Shown: positions 29,810-41,543 of the stretch, piece after piece
Layout: each line of letters begins with the position of its first letter
Position numbering within the stretch: position 1 is the first letter of the stretch
NCBI RefSeq assembly: GCF_000264905.1
Contig: NW_006763131.1
Coordinates: forward strand, 472,793-536,792
DNA length: 64,000 nucleotides
DNA from: Stereum hirsutum FP-91666 SS1
Lineage: Eukaryota; Basidiomycota; Agaricomycetes; Russulales; Stereaceae
Direction of reading: 5' to 3'
Position numbers and translations under genes: made by a program
The notes under the pieces: generated by a model
Database searches by the model: none
Seen by the model: only the letters and a program-made list of their open reading frames with translations
Told to the model about the DNA's origin: nothing

Positions 29810-32800
29810 GCATGTAACGGAGAGCAGCGCGAGGTGACAGTCACTGCTCAGCTCAAGATTTTCTCCTTCATTCCCTAAACACTGAGGGCGAAAACAGCTT
29901 GAAAGTCGCTATCGATAAGTCGCCCCTTCAGATAGTGTATTTCGCCGGGGACGCCTTCACGAGGGTTCAAACTTTCAATATTTTGGGTTTGTTAGTTTTC
30001 TTAACTACTGAGATATTGAATCTCTCACTGCATACCACATACACGACTACATGTGGTACATGATTGTGTACATCGAACTTCTCAAGTAACAATATGACCT
30101 AGGTATTACATATCACCCGTCATGATTGAACATCTTCCGTCTCCTATGGTCGTCCTTCATGCGACAACCGCCTCACGGATGTATGGATCCAGTCCGTCAC
30201 ACTAATATCATGCTATAGTAGGCGGCTTCGGGTTATCATGATCTCGACGAAGATTGACCTCGAAGAATCAATTGTATGCGCTTGCATTCAGCAGCATTGT
30301 GTTCGAGAAAGCATCCCGGAAGAAGGTCCACATCTGCGTGCTAAGTCATGAGGAGATGATGGATGGGGGAACAGCATTGCTCTTAGCCAGGATCACGAAA
30401 GCATTAGTGAAAGACGGCTCCCTTGGGAGGCAGCTTCCAGCCTGCGCACGAGACAAAGAACGGCGGAGTGACATGTGAGGTAGACCTCATCAACCTGTCT
30501 AGTGGTGGCTGTCTCCGGTCGGTATTGATATGGGCGAGCAGTCTGCTGCCCATTGACAGAGCTTGAGCTTGAAGCTTGAAGCTTGAAGGGCGGCAGCGAC
30601 TGTCGAACTGACGAGTGATGTATGACATTGTACAGCGCAAGCTAAGTTACGACTTGCTCTTCAGGTTCTTGCATGTCATAGGTTCAAGTGGATATTGAAC
30701 ACTACGTACTATGTCGTTTGAACACCTATAAACCCTGCCACAGTGATGGTCTTTCTTTTAAATAATTTCCGAGCTTGGTCGTCGTTAGTGGCGGAGGGCG
30801 CTCGGAAAAGACCGGATCGTGGCGTGGTAGAAGGGCGCGCTCTGCAGTTTTCCTCGAGTCTTAGTTTGCCTTGCTCCGACCCCGACTCGTTCAAATTAGA
30901 CAATAGACCTTATATGTTTCAAGTTTACTTGGAACTCGTTGGCGGAAGATCTGTCCGATCCGCCAATGAGTTTTCGCAAAAAGTTCCAAGTTTTTACTAA
31001 CATATAAGCCCTAATTCCGTCCGTCATCCCCACTTGCGCGAGCAAGGTATACGGAGATAGATCTCCAATGGTTGGGTCTCAGACTGTGACCGTGAAAGGA
31101 CGTTCCAAGGACGTTCAGAAGTATGGGGCGACTTGAAGTACGAGGATCGGAGTTCGGAGAATCCTCAAAACGATGATCTTTGCGAGAAGTTATTCGTCTG
31201 GGTGCTGTCGATGCCGATAGGCTTGGAAGACTCCTTCTTCGTGGGATACTGCTGCCTCTTTGGCCAGTTTGATACGTCCTCTTAGCCAACTTCACGCACG
31301 AGCCACAGGCGGAATTGGAGCCCAAACAGTGCACACTAACGTGAGATGTGTCATTTATTGTAACCGGGAGTCGAGGATTATTAACCCTGTTGTCTGTTCC
31401 AGTTGGTCTGTGCACCCTCTAAGTATCGGGGCACCCACCCCTGTTAGGCATTCGGGACGATGGACTAGTCTTATGTCTGCGATAGTGACTGGTAAGGTTT
31501 CATGACCACTCACCTGAGGCTAATTGAGCGTAACGACATTGTTGATCAATATCCAGAGTGCGGCATTTGCAATGGATGGAGATGGCCAAAATAGTGTCTT
31601 CTCTCAGTGCTTCTTCGAAGGTCCGAGATTAACACCTTTCCTCCCTAAAGCACGCTATTGTCCTTCAGTACTTAGGATCTAAGGTGCGTCTTTACCGCTT
31701 GCTCAAGGTACTTCTATTATTGTCGTTATCAATAGGAGCTACATTGTTAATGCAACAGCCAGCTATGTGTGCCACATTGCATCGTCCTAGAACACATCAT
31801 TGTCCCCATCTGTGATACTCATGAAATAGGGGTCGCTAAGTCCTTTTCTCATACCTTACCGTTATAACCATGCAGCTTTGCCTCTTTACTCATACATATC
31901 AATGAGGGCAGATTAATTGTCTGACTCTTGCATTTATGAGCCCGTTTTCTCTTGTCGGTGACTATGTGGGTATATTTGGAGTGATTCAAACCTTTCAAGC
32001 CTTCGCCAGAGCTCAATGCCTGATTGGCGGAAGCTTGAAGTGTCGTCGCCACCATTACGCCCTGCCTTGGGGCAAATGACCACCATGTGTTTCGACCAGA
32101 CGTAGATAATAGACCGCATATCCATAACCCACATGGTCTTCCGGGTTTTACGGGGACGGGATTTCCGAAGTCTTGAGCGAAGGCGTGGCCAAAGTCTTCC
32201 CGAAGATTCTGCGGGTAATTGGAGGAGAAAGAGCTTCAATTCTTTCAGCAAGGATTTAGACTAGCGGGAGAAGTACCGACATGAATAGGTTGAAGTGTTC
32301 GTCACCGGACACGCGGAGAGGCCTGCAGAGAAAGAAGCCATGCCTGATTCAGCTTTAACTGAGATTCCAACTAGTAGATTCTCGTTCGCCTCAGCTTCAG
32401 AAACTTTATGAAATAACAGAGCAATATATTTTCTTAGTATTCTACCTGGACCAGTACATCGGGATGGACCACCAATTCAGGAATTCAGACTGGTTTAAAT
32501 CGCTATGATATCGTCTCCAAAAGTACTGAATTGGATCAAAACCTCAAATGAGTGCATGAAGATGACACCCTATGACGTGCTGAGTCATAGTACTGGAGTA
32601 ATCGGTCGTAATAAAATCTAACAGTCATGCAGCGGTCGAACATCTACACCTTGCACCCAATATTTACAACAACCATCTTGCTTCTATGACGAATGCGGGC
32701 GCAAGCACGGCTCGAACGCGACACCAGGATTAGAGTTGTATACCATATTGAGAAGCAGGGGAAGGAGTGTCTTTCGCTGTGAGTATAATCTTATTGTTTG

Positions 32801-34650
32801 ATCGGCATACTCACTAATGTCGGCGAATTGGAATGACGGTCATTCACGTGAATGGGAAGCTACGAGAATGCCATCAGGGTCAATGATAGCGCGAGACGAA
32901 CCACCCGGCGGTGAGAACGCTGTGCCCAGGAAGTCAGAGTTGGCTTGTACCAGTCTCGAAGAATGATACAAGTTAGGTAATGACAGAGCCTAAAACTCAC
33001 ACAGGCACCTTCAGACTTCTCTTGTGAGATTCCCGTCATGTTGGGCTCCTGTCAGCTCAACTTCTTTTAGTACTGAATAGTGATAAGCAGATCACTATCA
33101 AGCTTTCATGGAACCCATGACCACAGGGCTCGTGGAAGCCATGGTCTTACAAGAGACCACAGGGCTCGTCCTTACAAGGGAGTACCAGCCAGGTAAAGAG
33201 TATGGTAGTATTAGGTCTTGCTCAAGAGACGTTAATAATGAGCAATAACGCATTAATAATTGAAGTGGCCTGTGTTGTTTTCTCTGGTCGAGATTATTGC
33301 TTGAGTGCCAAGATGTCGAAGCACTCTCTATCTGTAATTATTATAGCATGTGTCTAGACAAGTCGGCAGATTCGGGACGCGCTATGGTAGCCTAGGGCTG
33401 GCGGAACGTTCTGAGAAGTCCACCAAAAAATGCTATACACCATCCGATGTTCTGGCTGAATTTTCGAAAGCGTTTGACACGCTTTCAAATGATGTTCTAT
33501 ACATACTTAACAGTATATAACACACTGCATCATTTTGGACGCAGAAAATCCGCTGGCAACTATCCAACTCCGCAAACAGGAGAGACGTGACGGACTGAAG
33601 TTACCCTCCTAGTGAATATGACTGCTACCCACTATCAATCTTATCTAGGGTCAGGTTTTATATGAGAGGGGAGTAAAAAACCATATTATTGTACATGAAC
33701 GACATGGAGAACCACAAGCCACTGCACAGAACTCACTGACTCCGACATGCTGAAGATCGTATCAGTAATATATTGATAAAATTTCAAGGAATTACTTACC
33801 CACCGGCTGTGATATTGTAGTTTCAGACCACAGACAACTCTTAAAAAACGAAACAAGCATACATCTTTTCCTCGAATTGAACAAAACTAACGGCAGAAAT
33901 AGTGGCGGGATATCGATGGGAAATTATGCGAGAGGATGCAGAAGAAGGTAGCTAAATGATACACAGCCAATAGGGTACAGTGGTTCGGCGGGAGGGACGT
34001 CGGCCATCGCGAGCGGCGAACCGTCTAGAAAGCATAAAATTACACAGTCTACTACAGGTGAAGCAAGATCCTCATGGCATTGTAAATGACGTCGTGTCTA
34101 ATAATATAGAGTCAATCAAAATGCACAAAATGAGAGCATGGGAACTGTGGGTACACTGAGGAGCAATGGTCGCACGATCTTGGGCCGTGGCCAACTGTAG
34201 TACTACTACTACTGGCACAGCCGCAACAAGGCTAATGCTCCTTATCGCCGATGCCTTTGGGGATCTGTAAGTGGATCAACAGCGTCACGAAGGCATGATG
34301 CACCAGTTAGAGTCCCTGTAACGCACATATCACCCCGTACCCTGAAAGGACAACAACTAAGTCCGTTCCCCGAATGACGCTCAAAACAGCGTCGATATTT
34401 GAAGAGTATTATTTACTCGAGATAAAACGAGGATTAACTAGAAGTGACTTTCCGGCTCCCAGTCGGACGAGAACGGAACAAAGATCATCAGCAGTTCAAC
34501 CAGAGAAGTTCTAACTCGGAAGTGGTTCAGCGTAAATATAGAAGTTTACATGCGAATCGCACATCCACTTTGGGTTCCTCGACATTCACAACAACGCACC
34601 GATGTCTCCATTCTTCTGCAAGGACATAACGCAAACCTCTTCCTAAACAG
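29810..34650. other. gene-poor region of 4.8 kb
   Basis: The longest stretch without a supported gene. It contains a (CTTGAAG)3-like repeat at about 30562-30590 and the palindromic element at 30905-31012. A local direct repeat, GACCACAGGGCTCGT, occurs twice at about 33120-33170. A short palindrome, GAAAGCGTTTGACACGCTTTC, lies near 33465. Open frames of up to about 134 codons have no recognisable domain. It may contain degraded transposon or gene remains that I cannot identify. Confidence 0.5.
30905..31012. mobile_element. 108-bp palindromic MITE-like element, copy 2
   Basis: Same element as 14186-14293, equal in length. Left end AGACCTTATATGTT, right end AACATATAAGCCCT, with the inner palindrome TTGGCGGA / TCCGCCAA and a further arm ACTTGGAACT / AGTTCCAAGT. 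It is flanked by AAT on both sides (30902-30904 and 31013-31015), a 3-bp target duplication different from that of copy 1 (AGT), as expected of independent insertions. Confidence 0.87.
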
Positions 34651-36076
34651 ATGTCTTTTCTCTTCCGCATGCTCTACAGTAGGCCTACTCGGCTATGTAT
34701 ATATACTCACCCCAGAGAGGTGAGTTTTCTATCACTAATCACCCTCAAGCTACCAGAGTTTCCTACCGCGATTGCTTCAGTCAAATCGAAGGAGTAAAAT
34801 CTTTGCTAGTCCGGTTTTTATTATCGATCAGGATCTCCATATTCCAGGCCTTCCTCGAATCTATCAAGGTATGCAAATGAGCCTTATTTACAATAACATG
34901 TGTCAGTACCTGATGAGGTACGGCGATGATATCTCTTTAACTTTTTTCTTTTTCAGTAGTTCTGAAGCTATGCCATTCTTCGACCATTCGGTCCCGGACT
35001 TTGACGTTCAGACCTTGACTATCAATACAGTGCGTCCAGTTTTTTCTCCGAGGCGATGTTCCGTACACCTGACAGCACCCTAGCTTAGCTCATCTTCAAT
35101 TGATATGTCTTTGGACTCATCGTACTACAGCGATCTTACACGATTGGAAAGTCATCACGGAGTGGATAACGCATCCAATGTAGAAGTTCTGGTGAGTGTA
35201 TTAAAGACGCTTGCGAGATTTCTTATGGTCCTAATATGTTGGAACATTGACGCGTATGTGATAGATGCATGCAAGAGACGCAGAGATACTCCCTCCATTC
35301 TCTCTTTATGGGTCTCATACTCGACACTGCTGTCCAGAAGCTACTACTTGTTCTTCATCGTCGAGTACGGTGAATGCTTCCAGTCTTGACAGTATACACC
35401 TTCGCGACACAATCTCCCCACTGTCAACAACCAATGATGGATCAAAAACCATCCCGCAGGAACGCTATGCCCATGCATCGAAGGCAGCACGAACCCGATA
35501 CGGAAGTGCGACCGGTCTCGAGATGGATTCAATATATTTCCGACTAGAGAATGCGGAAGGAGACGGCGTCAGTCTCTCTGACATCTTGGACGACACAGGT
35601 ACTGTGAATCTCTTAGGTGGAAAGGATGAAGTGCTTCAGGACCATGGCGTGAATGTTAAGCTACGCATTTTGGTGAGATAATTTTCCCCCGTATTAATTA
35701 TTACGCCTGTATATACTCACTGAACTGTTTGTACAGTGGCCGGGATGCCAGCCCTGGAGTACTTTGCTGAGAACCAAGACATGGAGAAATCCGCAGGCCG
35801 CCATAACGCGCGAGGAACTCGCAAAACGTCTTGCTAGATCTATCATCAAATTCGTGAAAGTACGTCGCACTACATGTACCGCTTTCTTTTTCCTCATTTA
35901 TTGACTCTTCCAAGGTGAGCGTGCCCGATATGGCGCATCCGAACTTGGGGTCAGTACTTAGGCCTCAGATTAATGCTCCTACACCATATCCGGGTCAGCT
36001 ATCCCCAGACATGATATATCTTCGACGGTTCTACCAAGTGACGAAAGGCAGCTGGCAAGTCGAGCTCGCCTTCTGA
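34651..36076 (+). CDS. conserved hypothetical protein, WPG-x-x-PWS core, 7 exons
   Basis: Seven exons chain in frame with good splice sites: 34651-34719, 34810-34868, 34957-35029, 35084-35191, 35265-35672, 35737-35859 and 35915-36076, giving 333 residues. The N-terminal two-thirds is Ser-rich and probably disordered (SGSPYSRPSSNLSSSEAMP, TCSSSSSTVNASSL). The C-terminal core has LSDILDDTGTVNLL, VKLRILWPGCQPWS, then ITREELAKRLARSIIKFVK and LRRFYQVTKGSWQVELAF. Similar WPG-x-x-PWS...LAK cores occur, from memory, in uncharacterised Agaricomycete proteins with many paralogues per genome; I cannot verify this here. There is no catalytic motif. The first exon is the least certain; the start could also lie at the Met at 34669 or 34970. 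Confidence 0.72.
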
Positions 36077-37321
36077 TCGCGTGTTTGAAACGTTTTAGTG
36101 CTCACTGGATTTTGTATAACCTGGATGTGTCACTCCACACTCTATCAACATCATTATCTAGCCTTGCCACGTACGAGTCTCATGTTCTGCTCATTCCACG
36201 GAAATTTCAATACCCTGTGGGATGCTTATAGTAGTACTTGTCTACCGTTATTGGTCATTTTACAGTGCACGATTGGATGTCTTCTCCGCCGCCGAGTTTT
36301 CGTGTATTTTTAGCCACTCATTGTATACGCAGTTTCCTACTACGTATACTGGACTTGTAGTACTATGTAATATATCATCGTGATCTCCCTTGATCTTTCT
36401 TTGTCCCTGACTACCCACAATCAATATATAACGAACAAAACATTTCAATGGCTTTTGATACGTTTACCAGTACACGGCATCCCTAGTATTTAAGTTTTCG
36501 TGTCTTTTACGACCATATAAGTTTAGGAAAATGCACAGCACTTCTAAGGCGAATATACAATTTTGTCAGACTTCGAAGTCCTCAATCCTTTCATCGCAAA
36601 ACGTGGGCTCCGAGAGGCCAGATTATTCACTTAAATCGGTAAAATCGATATATTCACAACGCTGACTTGAAGGCCCTATTTATGTCAATGCATACGAACT
36701 CTTTACCAAACAAGGCTTCATACCCATTTTCTCCGCGTTCTTTTCCTCGCTGGCAGACAGTGGCAATCACCATCATGGCGCGCAGAGTTATGCGCGCACC
36801 TCGTGCTCGCAGCCGCAGTCTACATCAAAACGATTGAGTACTCAACCAGCGTCAGTGACTGCTGAGTTATACGGGACAAGAGCGACGACATACTTCTTAA
36901 GCTGTGTGCTCTCGTCATATCACCCACACTGCGGTACCCTGCCCTCGCGAAAATTAACTATCTCAGCACAGTGTTCCCTTCTCATTTATATATAATTATA
37001 CAAGCATCTTGGAAGTGTCCTCCGGAAGCGCCTGATCTACACTACACAAGGGCCAAATGTGGCGTTGGCGACTCGTATAAATCATACCAATATAATGAAT
37101 CAATGCGTTCAAATAGGACGTAGAACGTCTATTATATTATGCGGTATGCGGAACAGACAGATAATTCGTCACGGAGTACAGGGCCACTGTAAGAGTACAT
37201 CAAATTTTGGGGCTAACGAAAACAGCTAAGTATGAAACACAGGAATTAGTTCAAAATAGTCCGCCGCATCACGGCACACCGACAACAGTAAAGATGAAGA
37301 GTGAGAAAAGCCTCCACCCCC
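36077..37321. other. intergenic spacer of 1.2 kb
   Basis: AT-rich spacer between two convergent genes. I see no gene, RNA or repeat that I can support. Confidence 0.45.
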
Positions 37322-38888
37322 CTACAACCAAACACTCATCCCACCAATAACAGCCCCGCCCAACATCACAGCCCAACCCAGCATCCCAACCCCAACAGCA
37401 TTCTTAACAGCGTCCGACGAACTCGAACTCGAGCTCGAAGACGCAGAGGGCGCAGGGTTCGCCTGCGTCGCGCCGCCGACGGGGCCTGTGGCTGACGCTG
37501 TAGCAGCTGCGGATGCGACCGACGAGGCGCTTGCGATTCTAGACGGCGAAGAACGTGACTATCAGTAAAAACGAAAAATACGCAGGACATGGACGAGAAA
37601 CACTCACGCAGAACTCGCCGCCGCCTCATTGACCTCCAAATTCAACAATACCCCATCGATAACATGGATCACCCCATTCTCGACCAACACGTCGCTCTGG
37701 CTGATCTTCGCGCTCGATATGCCGCCCGAGACGACGTAGGTGCCCGATGAGTTCGTGGTGATGGAGAGGGACTCGCCTGCGGAGGATGTGTAGTTCGAGG
37801 AGGTGGAGGAGAGCAGGAGGGGGGAGTAGAGTGTTTCACCGACGACGATCTGTGTTAGGGGGAGTATCAGCGATGTAGTCTCGATAGGTTCATGAAGAAA
37901 GGAGACGAAGTACGTACGTGGTTCCTGACCAGATCACCCAGCGCGGTTTGGTTCGACTGGACGGTCTGCAATGCGGCGCTCACGTTCGCGAGGGCACTGT
38001 TCGACGGCGCGAAGAGGGTAAAGCCGTGCTGAGCGGCCAGATATTCGAGCGCGCTGATGTTCGAGTCTGAGCCTGATCACCATTTCGTCAGTACATAGCG
38101 AGGGCGTTTAGGATAACATGGTGAGAATGAATACGGACCGGACTCTGGGAGCTCGAGAGTCGAAGCGAGCGAGGCTAGCGCAGATAGATCAGAATTGACT
38201 CCGACAGTTTCGTTGAGCGAGCCAGGTGGGGTGAGGGTCGCGTTGATGGCCCAAATGAGGAGGTTAGAGTACGAAGACGAATTTTGTACCGTGGTGTAGC
38301 TATCGCAATGACACGAATTATGATTAGTTCTCAAACACAAAAAGACAGGGAAATGAAATTACTTCTGGTTCAACACCACGACGCTTCCTCCCACCTTTGA
38401 GAACGCCACGACTTGACTCTCGTTCCCTTCCAATGCGACCAAGTTTGTGTCATTGAGGAGTGTACGTCCGAGTGTGACGTTTGGGTATGTAGAGACAAGG
38501 TCCGTGAAGTTGCCGTCCAGAATATGGTAAGAAAGAATTTCCAGGAGCGCCGTCGTGTTTGAGGTGGCAGACGAGAGGGAGGACACTAGGAACATTCCAT
38601 TGATATTAGCGCTTCCGCGAGTGCAGATGAAGACTTTGATGAAAGTGACGACGCACAGGCTTCGTTGCTGGGTGCAAATAGCGTCTTGTTGCCGGATTGC
38701 AACTCCTCGAAGAATGCGGGACCAGCGGTATCGTTTAGAGCACCGGCGGCAAGGGTGGCGAGGGTGCTAAGACCTTGGTCGTTGAGCGCTTGCGCAAGAC
38801 CGAGGAAGTATGAGGAGTTTTGAGCCATAGTAGCCAGAGGGAAGACAGCGAGAGCCAAGGAGGCGGCGGGAAGGATGGGGTTCAACAT
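37322..38888 (-). CDS. GPI-anchored fasciclin (FAS1) domain protein
   Basis: Secreted cell-surface protein with two FAS1 domains, a fold involved in adhesion. It has a signal peptide (MLNPILPAASLALAVFPLATMA). FAS1 domain 1 includes LAQALNDQGLSTLATLAAG, NKTLFAPSNEA, ALLEILSYHILDGNF, LNDTNLVALEGNE and GSVVVLNQ. Domain 2 includes LSALASLASTLEL, QHGFTLFAPSNSAL, ALGDLVRNHIVVGETLYSPL and SDVLVENGVIHVIDGVLL. Many N-x-S/T sites are present. The C-terminus is a Ser/Ala-rich stalk followed by the hydrophobic tail GVGMLGWAVMLGGAVIGGM-SVWL, typical of a GPI signal. At least five exons, with GTRNGT-type donors; total about 440 residues. The Met at 38888 is chosen because it opens the signal peptide; the frame is open further upstream. 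A TATA box lies 43-54 nt before it. An intact, ordinary member of the family. Confidence 0.93.
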
Positions 38889-40200
38889 GGTTAACAAGAG
38901 GGAGCTACAATGATGGGATGTCCTGGAGCAAGTCTTTATATACCTGCCTTGTTGAACTTCGCAAGGCGTCATCGCTGGGCGCAAGACCGCTTGGGATCTC
39001 GTCTTGCCAAAAGGGAACAGTCACCTGGAGAGATCGACTACATGTGACTGAGCGAAGAGAGTTGGATTGAATGGAAGGAAGTGGCGCCAGTCAAGAAGGA
39101 TCGGTCAGGAGGAGGCGAATCAGCTTCAGCTGCCTTGATCTCAGCTGTAAGCACAAGGTGCGCCGTGCAAGGTAAATGCGGAGAAAATAGGAATATATAT
39201 ATATACTCGCATGGTGAAGATTAGGAAAAGAATATATTGTGTTTCAAATCTCGGATATTGAGCTGCAGTATTCCAGATGTTCACAGGAGTGCAAGAACGA
39301 AGAATCCACAGACCTCTCAGGTGATGCATGGTGTTATGATCTGCATCGATGAGCAAACAACTGGAGAGCTCCTTCTCTTGTTCAATAGCTCCGAGCTCCG
39401 ACTGAGATCAACAAGACCAGCTGCCTCCGCTGCAGAACAACTCCGAACAAAAATCATCGATCATTGGGCACAACAGGCAATAATGACGGAGAATCAGAGC
39501 CTGAGGACCCGGGAAACGTGGAATATTGGAAGAACTTTGTGTTCTGGAGTGCCTCAGACACCTGGAGAATGGGAGAGCTCAAGTGCTCAAACTTCAAGGA
39601 TCGTAGTTGCGTGGAAGCATGATGAGCAGACGGGCACAAGAAACAGCGGGGTTTCAATCTCCATGCGCGCGTTACCATATAGGGATAGACCAGGCATTCG
39701 GCTCACGGCCCCGCCAATCCTCTCGATTCGGACGCTCGTCACGACTGGACGCTCATCTCTCCCGAAGAAGAGTAAGTATATCGCACTGGAAAGCTCGACC
39801 GACAATTTACTGTGTAACTAGAATACTCCTAATAAGGACGATGCGGTGCAATTCTTCTCCATACATCGGATGTTTGGTATCAGTAAGGAAACGACGGTTC
39901 ATGCATCTCATCACAAACTGACGTGCACTTTCTATCACACCAAATCCCGTCGATGAACTTGAGAGTAAGTTGAAGAAATTTCACGCGTTAGACTTACTTA
40001 ACTCCGTTTACTGACTGGCACATAAAATCGTCGGAGTGATTGTGGAATGCAGATGTATAGAAAGGCAAAGGTGTGAGCATAAGCTAACGCCATGAAGAAG
40101 ACGAGTCCAAAAGAGAATCCGGGAGCATAGAAACAACAACGCCAGTCGAGGCAGCCTGTCAATGAGAAGGCTCATGTCTGAATCGGTAGCCAAGCCCTGT
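38889..40200. other. intergenic spacer of 1.3 kb
   Basis: Contains the FAS1 promoter and an AT microsatellite at about 39194-39205. A 194-codon open frame (39237-39821, plus) has no recognisable domain. Another frame in the same place reads a compact Trp-rich stretch (VEYWKNFVFWSASDTWRMGE) before double stops. It may be a gene relic; I cannot assign it. Confidence 0.4.
38931..38942 (-). promoter_or_regulatory. TATA box of the FAS1 gene
   Basis: TATATAAAGACT on the minus strand, about 43-54 nt before the start codon at 38888. It is close to the ATG, implying a short 5' leader. Confidence 0.5.
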
Positions 40201-40820
40201 CTAGTTGATCGCTAGTAACTCGACCTCGAATCTAAGCGTCGCATTGGGAGGAATTATTGGTGGGACGCCACGGGAGCCGTATGCCTGTTGAGAATAGAAG
40301 ATGAGCCCGATAATCATATGAGGAATAGGAGCCACAAAGAGACTCACACAGCCTGGGGTGACTGTCAGGACGGCTTTCTAGCCTAGCGATAGCTGTGGTA
40401 TGCCTGCCATGTTTGCATCATCAAGGAGGATCAGCTCGAGTTTCAGCTCACAATGAAGATGGGAAGATGACAGCGTACCTTCATCCCAGCCCCTGATCAC
40501 CTTCCCGACGCCGATCTCCGTCTCGAATGGGGATCCACTGGACGGCCCGTTTTTTTGAGAGCGACTGCGATCTGGGATGAATACAGTAATGTGTAGACGG
40601 CTAGGAGACTTACCGATCTCGACTGGAGTCAAACTTCACTCCGTTTGACAAGGTGCCGATATAGTATATCAAGACCCTGTCTGTCCGGCGGATGGCACGA
40701 TTATCGGTAGACAATCAGAAAGAGATAACGCTTGAGTCGTACCTCCTCTTCAAGGGTAGTTAGTGTAATCGCCGTGAGAGAGTACCTGGATAGTAACGCC
40801 CTATAGATTCAGATGATCAT
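40201..40820 (-). pseudogene. FKBP-type peptidyl-prolyl isomerase pseudogene
   Basis: Remains of a small FKBP12-like isomerase. Splice-linked pieces on the minus strand: GVTIQ (about 40800), VLIYYIGTLSNGVKFDSSRDR (40685-40618), GSPFETEIGVGKVIRGWDEG (about 40538-40483), [21 protein letters not shown] (about 40405-40350) and [20 protein letters not shown] plus VELLAIN-stop (40290-40201). Most active-site blocks (YxGxL, FDSSRDR, FETEIGVGKVIRGWDEG, AYG, PPNATL) survive. However, TAG replaces the usual Gln/Glu codon after LSLG at 40378, the first Tyr of YAYG is Cys, and the exon for the SPGDG...FPK segment is missing or unrecognisable. It cannot make a complete FKBP unless the stop is read through. 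Introns are preserved, so it is not a retrocopy. Confidence 0.8.
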
Positions 40821-41543
40821 GTTAGTGCGAGGCAGACGGTAGCGTGCGCGAGATGGGAGACGCCCCATGATGGATGTGGATGAAGATGGGGGCGATGATC
40901 AAAAGGGGTATATAGCAGGGAGAAACGTGGAGTGAGAACTCAAGTATACTGGCGTGGTTGCTGAGCGCTGAGTATGGATCTTCATCCGAACCACTGTCAT
41001 CCGACCTAGTTATCAGCTACGAAAAGGTTCGCCGCTGTGGCACCGTAGTAAGGTCGTCGTCGCGTTGATCCTTCCCACAGCACCATTCCTTGTCATGTCA
41101 CGAACGTTTCATAGAAGCGCTACTACTTAGTATTCCCAGCCGAGTCAATGGTCAAGAAGTTGTCGACGTGATCTCCCGGTTCTAATTCCAGATTTGGCTC
41201 AAACAAACCAATGGCACAGATGTCCACAAAGTATCCATTTCGCTTCATAGCCACATTAGACGCTGATATTGATTTATAAGATGAAATGGGATGTGGAGAG
41301 GCGGCTAAAAGAACAGAGGAAGCAGCCGACCAGGGGGCGAGCTCGTAATGCGATTTGGGTCAGAGGTCCTTTGTTTTGTTAAGCAATAATGGGACCTACG
41401 CGAAGAAAGATGTCACGAGCTTGTACTTCCTCCAAGTTCCTAGAGGGTTGGAAGAATATAAGAACGCGAGGCCATATTGTCAAAGACGATAACAAACACT
41501 CACTCGCTTCAAAGATCTACGTACACCTCCACTATCTCAAACG
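40821..41543. other. intergenic / divergent promoter spacer
   Basis: 723 bp between the former FKBP 5' end (minus) and the alpha/beta-barrel gene (plus). GTATATAGC near 40909 and AATATAAGAA near 41455 are the only TATA-like motifs. No gene was seen. Confidence 0.4.

Noticed and set aside
32690..32790. tRNA-like stretch on the minus strand (B-box-like GCGTTCGAGCC, A-box-like TATGGTATAC)
   Set aside because: I cannot fold a proper acceptor stem or anticodon stem around it; at best a degenerate tRNA-like relic.
39237..39821. 194-codon plus-strand open frame downstream of the FAS1 promoter side
   Set aside because: No recognisable domain or splice context, and another frame of the same bases looks equally protein-like; reported only as intergenic.
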